Shown piece by piece: positions 7,652 through 11,968 of a stretch of DNA of 11,968 nt. Position numbers and translations under genes: made by a program. The stretch's first letter is position 1. Each line of letters starts with the position of its first letter. The notes beneath the pieces were generated by a model, which saw only the letters and a program-made list of their open reading frames with translations, did no database searches and was not told the origin of the DNA. Source of the stretch: JARYLZ01 sp964388275 (lineage in GTDB: Bacteria > Bacteroidota > Ignavibacteria > SZUA-365); assembly GCA_964388275.1 (NCBI GenBank), contig CAYLZD010000069.1, forward strand, positions 1-11,968, read 5' to 3'.

Positions 7652-8971
7652 TCAATTCGATCCGACGGTCAATTCGTCGAGCAGGGCGGCCAGTCTGCGC
7701 GTCACTTCCCTGCGCTCGTAAGCGGCCACCGCTTCACGGTCCTGCTCCAGACCGAGGTCGCCCGCGAGCCAGGACTCGTAATAGCGGAGGAACATGTCGG
7801 CTATAGCCGGAATGTCGTCGGAGCGCGCCACGCGGCCCGAGCGGGTTTCCCTTATCAGGTCGGCCACGGCGCCCTCGGGCGCGAGAGTCAGAACCGGCTT
7901 GCCCGCGCCCATGTATTCGTACACCTTGCCCGGGACGATCTCCTCGTTGCCGGGGAAATCGTCGACTATCATCAGGAGCGCGTCGGACTGGAAAAGATGC
8001 CTGACGCTGTCCGCGTGAGGCATATACTCCTTGACGATCACGGATTGCCGCAGGAGCGGATGCTCGAACATTTCCCTCACCTCGGCGCCGAATCTTCCGA
8101 TGAACTGCAGGCGTACGCGCGAGACGTCCACCTTTCCCAGCCGCGCCAGCAGCGCGACCGCCGCGAGAAACGACTCCGGATTGCGTTTCCCGTACATTGA
8201 GCCGGCGTAGGTGACGGTGAAATACTTCTTCTCCACGATTTCCACGGAGGGAAAATCCGCGCTGTCGAAGCCGTTGGGAAGATGTCGGACCTTGCCGTCG
8301 GATATCTTCGGATATTTGGCCCTGAAATCCTTCAGTATGCCCAGCCACGCCACCTCCATGCGGTCGCAATCGCGGTACACCGCCCTTTCCAGCATCCGGT
8401 CGGCCATGTCAGGCAGGAACCAGCGCCTGGGCGCGGAGAGGAAACCCCGCCACGGATCGCGGAAACCGGCCACCCAGGGACGTCCGGAACGCTTCTTCAA
8501 CGCGCGCGCTATCAAGGCGCAGGTATAGGGAGGCGAGGAAGAGTAAATGGCGTCGATCTTCTCCTCGCGGATGATCCGCATGCCCTCTTTGACCGCGTGC
8601 CTTTTCCAGCCGATGCGCGCGTCGGGAATGAACAGCGTGGCGCGGATGAGTTCCGCAACGCGCTCGCGAAATGAACGCTTTTCCCCTTCCCTCGGGATGG
8701 TATTCACATCCACGGGCGTGCCGGCCTTTTTCCCGGTCAACTTTCTGTAAAGATCATACGGCTCGAAAATGGGCGTCCGATACACGGCAATGTCGGCCGG
8801 TATCTCCTTCAACAGCGATTCATCGCGCGCCGGGTAGTCGGCATCCTTCACGGTGAGTATTACCGGACGCCAGCCGTACGATCGCAGATACGTCGCGAAT
8901 TTCAATACACGCTGAACGCCGGGGCCTCCGGAAGGCGGAAAATAATATGTGACGATAAGGACGCTCTTCAT
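7652..8971 (-). CDS. Glycosyltransferase family 4 (GT-B fold)
   Basis: A 439-residue cytoplasmic or membrane-associated sugar transferase that would use a nucleotide sugar to extend a glycan. The N-terminal Rossmann half starts MKSVLIVTYYFPPSGGPGVQR (the glycine-rich acceptor loop). The middle contains SSSPPYTCALIARALKK and WVAGFRDPWRG (166-176), typical of this subgroup. The C-terminal half begins near FTVTYAGSMYGKRNPESFLAA (251-271) and carries the family-4 EX7E motif (E344 to E352) in EEIVPGKVYEYMGAGKPVL. Full length for the family, with no membrane segment. The start at 8971 gives a canonical first strand; no strong ribosome binding site is visible. It is the first gene of a two-gene unit with the GT-C-like gene, so both likely build the same surface polysaccharide, glycolipid or glycoprotein glycan. 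The sugar and acceptor cannot be read from sequence. Confidence 0.88.
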   Translation of the reverse strand: MKSVLIVTYYFPPSGGPGVQRVLKFATYLRSYGWRPVILTVKDADYPARDESLLKEIPADIAVYRTPIFEPYDLYRKLTGKKAGTPVDVNTIPREGEKRSFRERVAELIRATLFIPDARIGWKRHAVKEGMRIIREEKIDAIYSSSPPYTCALIARALKKRSGRPWVAGFRDPWRGFLSAPRRWFLPDMADRMLERAVYRDCDRMEVAWLGILKDFRAKYPKISDGKVRHLPNGFDSADFPSVEIVEKKYFTVTYAGSMYGKRNPESFLAAVALLARLGKVDVSRVRLQFIGRFGAEVREMFEHPLLRQSVIVKEYMPHADSVRHLFQSDALLMIVDDFPGNEEIVPGKVYEYMGAGKPVLTLAPEGAVADLIRETRSGRVARSDDIPAIADMFLRYYESWLAGDLGLEQDREAVAAYERREVTRRLAALLDELTVGSN

Positions 8972-9083
8972 CGCGACACGGCATACGAACGCAACTTAGG
9001 AGCCGATGACCTTGAAACCAACTAGTGCAGCAGGCAGCAGACCGGCGGAGGATTCCACGCAGGCGTTGCGCGGCCGTCAGCCG

Positions 9084-9109
9084 GACCGGCGGCGCTCTGA
9101 CCGCCGGTC
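9084..9109. promoter_or_regulatory. GC-rich hairpin with a competing upstream arm
   Basis: GACCGGCGG (9084-9092) and CCGCCGGTC (9101-9109) form a perfect 9-bp stem around an 8-nt loop (CGCTCTGA). The same GACCGGCGG also occurs at 9040-9048 and could pair with the same 3' arm instead, giving two mutually exclusive structures. No T tract follows, so on the plus strand it is not an ordinary intrinsic terminator. It could be a leader RNA structure, an operator-like inverted repeat, or chance in GC-rich DNA. Confidence 0.45.
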
Positions 9110-9391
9110 ATTCGCCCGGCCGCAGGCCAGCATGGTACAGCAGGCAGACGGTCGATTATCATCTCCTGAAAAGCCGTGTGCCGATATGTCCCAACATGTA
9201 GCCGCCTTGACCGCGTCACGCCTCAAATGCACCATTACATATCCGGTATGTCTATCATTTCGCCTGTTTTCGCTGATTGCGGCCCTTACAAAGTTAGACG
9301 ATTGCCTCGGAGCACCCCCGAATCAGTGGTACGGTATTTGCTGGCTAACAAAGATCGGCAACCATTCGGCCGACATCAGATTTTCAACACC

Positions 9392-9396
9392 GGAGG
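9392..9396 (+). promoter_or_regulatory. Ribosome binding site of the cytochrome gene
   Basis: GGAGG ends 5 bases before the ATG at 9402 (GGAGG, TTAAT, ATG). It is the only strong Shine-Dalgarno seen ahead of a gene here. It decides the start at 9402 over the in-frame ATG at 9006, because a typical signal peptide begins immediately after it. Confidence 0.8.
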
Positions 9397-9401
9397 TTAA
9401 T

Positions 9402-11492
9402 ATGAATCGTTTTGGACCTGTTGTCTTCGTCCTGCTGAGCGTGGCATTTTTTGGCCCGATGCAGGATGCGGCGGCGCAAGCGGTTGAGATCCATCGCGTG
9501 GCGATGTCTCCCAGACTGCTCGGGACTTACCCCGCGGACGAGTTTCCCGTCTCAACGGGTTTGCGGGTGGTACCGCTCCACATGTACGTTTACCTGAAGG
9601 CCGAAATGGAAGGCGGTGTAACAACCGCATCCTGGACCATGGAGGCGCAGCCGGCCGGCTCCACCGCCGCTTTCGATGATCCTGCCGCGGTTTCCGTCAA
9701 ATTTAAACCCGATGTCGCGGGTCAGTATATCGTCAAGCTGTTCATCGACGACTCGACGATGGCATATGACACATTGTTGGCAGCGACATACATCGGTCTG
9801 TCGAGCACCGGGATGAATTGCGGAACTTGTCATTCGGCGAAGACCGCGGAATGGAGGAAAACCAAGCACGCGAACATATTCGATCGCGGGATCAGCGGCC
9901 AGTTGAACGTCACGGAATATGAAGGCAAGGTCGTCGGTTCGTACCGCGAAGCATGCATCAAATGCCATACTACCGGGTGGGACCAGAAAGCGGACAACGG
10001 TAATTACGGCTGGCTCGCAAAACAGAGCGGGTTCGACACGACCTGGCGGCTCGGATTTCCGCTGGTCAGCGGCGCGTACATGATTCCGTTCGCCGACTCG
10101 AGCCAGGTAATCAATATGTACACGAACTTCCCGGCAGTCGCAGCGGTGGCAAACGTAGGCTGTGAGAGCTGCCATGGCCCCGGAAGCGCCCACCTGGCCG
10201 CGCCTGGCAAGCGCACGATCGGCGCCAATTATGAAGCCGGATCGTGCATGCAATGCCATGATGCGCCGGCCAAACACCGCCTCGGAAGCTACTGGGCGGC
10301 GTCGAGCCATGCCACCATGCCTTTGAGCGGCGAAGAAGCCTCCAGAAGCGGATGCTGGCCCTGCCACAACGGAATGGCGATGGCGAAATTCGCCATGAAT
10401 CCGGCCTCCCCGGATTATTCCGATGTCGAACCGATCGAATCGATCTCCTGCGTGTCGTGCCACGATCCGCACAGCGACGCGAATCCGTTCCAGCTCAGAA
10501 TCGTAAAGCGCGACAAGCTGGCCAACGGCTATGTGGTTCCCGATCAACTCGGCGGCAACGGCCAACTCTGCATGAATTGCCACAGGGCGAGGGAAAACAC
10601 GAAGGACCGGGTCACCGCCCAGTTGAATGTTTTCCGCGACCGCTTCTACCCGCATTACAGCCCGCAGGCGGACATGTATCTGGGCGCGAACGGATACGAG
10701 TACGATCTTCCGATCACCGGTCTCGGATCGCATCACGGATTGGACGACGGCTGTGTCACCTGCCATATGTACGAACGCATCGACGGCACCAGCAAACATT
10801 CGAACCACCAGATGAACCTGATCGACGAGCAGGGCAACGACATAACCACACCCTGCCAGACCTGCCACGGCTCGCAAGTGACGAAATTCGACGACATCAA
10901 GGCCGCGGCCGACTTCGACGGCAACGGCACTGTGGAAGGCGTGCAGACCGAGATCAAGGGCATGCTCAACACACTTAAGGCCCTGCTCCCGAAAAACAGC
11001 CAGGGCGAACCCGTCAACATGGCGGCGGAGTTCCGCCTGGATTCCATGGCCGTCAAAGCTAATCCCGAATTTTATCCGGCCATCATGAACTACTACTTCG
11101 TGAAGTACGACCACAGCTACGGCATACACAATACAAAGTACACCGTGGCCCTTCTGCAGGCCTCGCTGGCCCGGCTAATCACCGGCGTGGACCTGGAAGA
11201 CCAGCGCATACCGAACACCTTCTCGCTCGGCCAGAATTACCCGAATCCTTTCAATCCGAGCACGAAAATCAGCTTCTCGGTCGCCCGCACTTCGTCGGTA
11301 TTCATCGGCGTCTACAGCAGCACAGGCGAACTGGTTGCCACGCTGAGCGACGGCACGCTCACACCAGGCAATTACACGACCTCCTGGAACGGCGCAGGCC
11401 TGCCGAGCGGCACTTACTTCTGCCGCATGACCGCGGTCAGCAACGGCTCGCAGGCATTCAACACGACAAAGAAGATGATGCTCGTCAAATAG
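9402..11492 (+). CDS. Nine-heme c-type cytochrome with T9SS sorting domain
   Basis: A 696-residue exported electron carrier. Residues 1-25 are a signal peptide (VVFVLLSVAFFGPMQDAAA, cleavage near 25). Residues about 26-132 form an Ig/PKD-like domain (ASWTMEAQPAGSTAAFDDP, FKPDVAGQYIVKLFI). Nine CxxCH heme sites start at C140, C185, C254, C282, C318, C350, C390, C451 and C485. The first three sit in a cytochrome c554-like setting (AEWRKTKHA, CIKCHTTGW, VGCESCHGPGSAH). Spare histidines that could be distal ligands include H156, H264, H303, H357, H418, H444, H466, H469, H571 and H576. DFDGNGTVEG (504-513) resembles a calcium loop, and DHSYGIHNTKYTVALLQAS (570-588) resembles the D-S-G-HN segment of multiheme cytochromes related to NrfA/HAO. 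The last 85 residues are a type A T9SS domain (NYPNPFNPSTKISFSV, SGTYFCRM). Hemes would be added in the periplasm, then the protein moved to the cell surface. The role in respiration or extracellular electron transfer is inferred. It appears monocistronic. Confidence 0.9.
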   Translation: MNRFGPVVFVLLSVAFFGPMQDAAAQAVEIHRVAMSPRLLGTYPADEFPVSTGLRVVPLHMYVYLKAEMEGGVTTASWTMEAQPAGSTAAFDDPAAVSVKFKPDVAGQYIVKLFIDDSTMAYDTLLAATYIGLSSTGMNCGTCHSAKTAEWRKTKHANIFDRGISGQLNVTEYEGKVVGSYREACIKCHTTGWDQKADNGNYGWLAKQSGFDTTWRLGFPLVSGAYMIPFADSSQVINMYTNFPAVAAVANVGCESCHGPGSAHLAAPGKRTIGANYEAGSCMQCHDAPAKHRLGSYWAASSHATMPLSGEEASRSGCWPCHNGMAMAKFAMNPASPDYSDVEPIESISCVSCHDPHSDANPFQLRIVKRDKLANGYVVPDQLGGNGQLCMNCHRARENTKDRVTAQLNVFRDRFYPHYSPQADMYLGANGYEYDLPITGLGSHHGLDDGCVTCHMYERIDGTSKHSNHQMNLIDEQGNDITTPCQTCHGSQVTKFDDIKAAADFDGNGTVEGVQTEIKGMLNTLKALLPKNSQGEPVNMAAEFRLDSMAVKANPEFYPAIMNYYFVKYDHSYGIHNTKYTVALLQASLARLITGVDLEDQRIPNTFSLGQNYPNPFNPSTKISFSVARTSSVFIGVYSSTGELVATLSDGTLTPGNYTTSWNGAGLPSGTYFCRMTAVSNGSQAFNTTKKMMLVK

Positions 11493-11518
11493 TCGAAGCG
11501 GACAGCATCGCCCTGATG

Positions 11519-11547
11519 AAACCGCCGCATTCGCGGCGGTTTTTTTT
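11519..11547 (+). terminator. Intrinsic terminator of the cytochrome gene
   Basis: AAACCGCCGC (11519-11528) pairs perfectly with GCGGCGGTTT (11533-11542) around an ATTC loop. The T tract of eight runs from 11540 to 11547. It lies 26 bp past the cytochrome stop codon and has the classic form of a Rho-independent terminator. It marks the end of the transcript, so the cytochrome is not followed by a co-transcribed partner. Confidence 0.93.
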
Positions 11548-11854
11548 CGGCGTCATCAATGCTTCCGGCCCTGAAGCTCACACTTGATGGATGCCGGATC
11601 GTACCCGCGCGCATCATGCTGTTTCCGGGCTCTGACTTCGCGAAGGGAAACGCACGTTGATAGATAGCTGTCATTTAGAAGTAGTTACAAAGATATTCCA
11701 CGTAGCTTGTGTGCTGCACGGAGTTTGAGAGTATGGTTTCCTAAATAAAATGAGAGAGTCGTGGGTGATATCTACATTTCGGATATTTACTTTCATTTCC
11801 TTGATGAAAAGAAACTACCAAAGAATAATCAAGACTGGTGAAATATTGCAGCAA
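11548..11854. other. Non-coding, AT-rich stretch after the terminator
   Basis: No credible gene is present here. G+C falls sharply from about 11640 (20 of 60 bases in 11761-11820 are G or C). Small inverted repeats such as TTTCAT (11791-11796) with ATGAAA (11804-11809) are the only structure noticed. The low G+C resembles the first gene of the window rather than the genes between. It may be promoter or flanking DNA of a gene beyond the right edge. Confidence 0.5.
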
Positions 11855-11944
11855 GCTGGAAAGTGGGCTTCCTGGTATGCCGAAGTTCTCCGTCAATCGC
11901 ACTCTCCCCTGAACCATGCACATAATTGCCCCTCCCCGTCGGGG
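11855..11944. repeat. 90-bp dispersed repeat, copy 2
   Basis: Same orientation and length as 433-522, with five substitutions. In this copy the end forms a perfect hairpin: CCCCTCCCC (11929-11937), GTC loop, GGGGAGGGG (11941-11949), which runs 5 bases beyond the shared segment. Sequence then continues GTGGCCGCCGACC to the window edge. The left boundary abuts AT-rich DNA. A minus-strand frame of 60 codons (11741-11923) crosses it and is probably not a gene. Confidence 0.85.
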
Positions 11945-11968
11945 AGGGGTGGCCGCCGACCTGTCCGA

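Larger units (their letters stand above)
8972..9401. promoter_or_regulatory. 430-bp divergent intergenic region with inverted and direct repeats
   Basis: This region separates the glycosyltransferase start (minus) from the cytochrome start (plus) and should hold both promoters and a long leader for the cytochrome. It contains a 13-bp direct repeat with one mismatch (GTGCAGCAGGCAG at 9025-9037, GTACAGCAGGCAG at 9135-9147) and three copies of a 9-bp element, two direct and one inverted (see the hairpin entry). The frame of the cytochrome happens to stay open back to an ATG at 9006, but the translation of that extension has no signal peptide or domain. I found no good match to a c-di-GMP (GEMM) riboswitch and no promoter boxes I would defend. 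Confidence 0.5.

Noticed and set aside
9006..9401. A 132-residue N-terminal extension of the cytochrome starting at the ATG at 9006
   Set aside because: The good GGAGG site and a typical signal peptide mark the start at 9402; the extension is Arg/Ser-rich and would bury the signal peptide inside the protein.
9552..11129. A 525-codon open frame antisense to the cytochrome
   Set aside because: It is opposite nine CxxCH motifs in a clearly real gene, and its own translation has no recognisable domain; an antisense shadow in GC-rich DNA.
433..11944. Attachment-site interpretation of the two 90-bp repeats (an integrated island)
   Set aside because: No integrase, transposase or tRNA lies beside either copy, and the AT-rich right segment lies inside the right copy while the AT-rich gene lies outside the left copy, so the repeats do not coincide with the composition breaks.

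Overview
The window looks like a chromosomal segment from an uncultured, GC-rich member of the Bacteroidota/Chlorobiota/Ignavibacteriota/Kapaibacteriota side of the FCB group. The strongest pointer is that three separate proteins end in a type A type IX secretion (T9SS) sorting domain, with the motifs YPNPF, HPNPFNPVTEI and YPNPFNPSTKI near the start and SGTY-like motifs near the end. Ribosome binding sites are mostly weak, which fits that group. The taxonomic call is inference from protein style, not from a marker gene.

Layout from left to right. (1) The 3' end of an AT-rich gene for a T9SS-exported protein, cut by the window edge. (2) About 490 bp of non-coding DNA holding one copy of a 90-bp dispersed repeat. 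(3) A lipoate-protein ligase family gene on the minus strand. (4) Divergent from it, a 3.7-kb gene for a giant secreted protein: signal peptide, glycine-rich region, four choice-of-anchor-D/HYDIN-like Ig repeats, cohesin-like domain and T9SS tail. It is followed after 9 bp by a nitrilase-superfamily amidohydrolase. (5) Convergent to these, a minus-strand two-gene unit: a GT-B family 4 glycosyltransferase, then a GT-C-like membrane glycosyltransferase. (6) Divergent from the glycosyltransferases across a structured 430-bp gap, a gene for a nine-heme c-type cytochrome with an Ig/PKD-like front domain and a T9SS tail, closed by a strong intrinsic terminator. (7) An AT-rich non-coding tail carrying the second copy of the 90-bp repeat.

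The most notable gene is the cytochrome. A Sec signal peptide plus nine CxxCH motifs plus a T9SS sorting domain predicts a multiheme electron carrier that is matured in the periplasm and then delivered to the outer cell surface by T9SS. That would be an alternative to porin-cytochrome conduits or lipoprotein cytochromes for putting hemes outside the cell. The neighbouring glycosyltransferases could contribute to surface sugars, possibly including the lipopolysaccharide that anchors T9SS cargo in known systems, but this link is only positional.

Base composition is uneven. Sampled lines in the first gene and in the last 300 bp are about 33-42% G+C, while the genes between are about 58-72%. The two ends may therefore have a different history from the middle.
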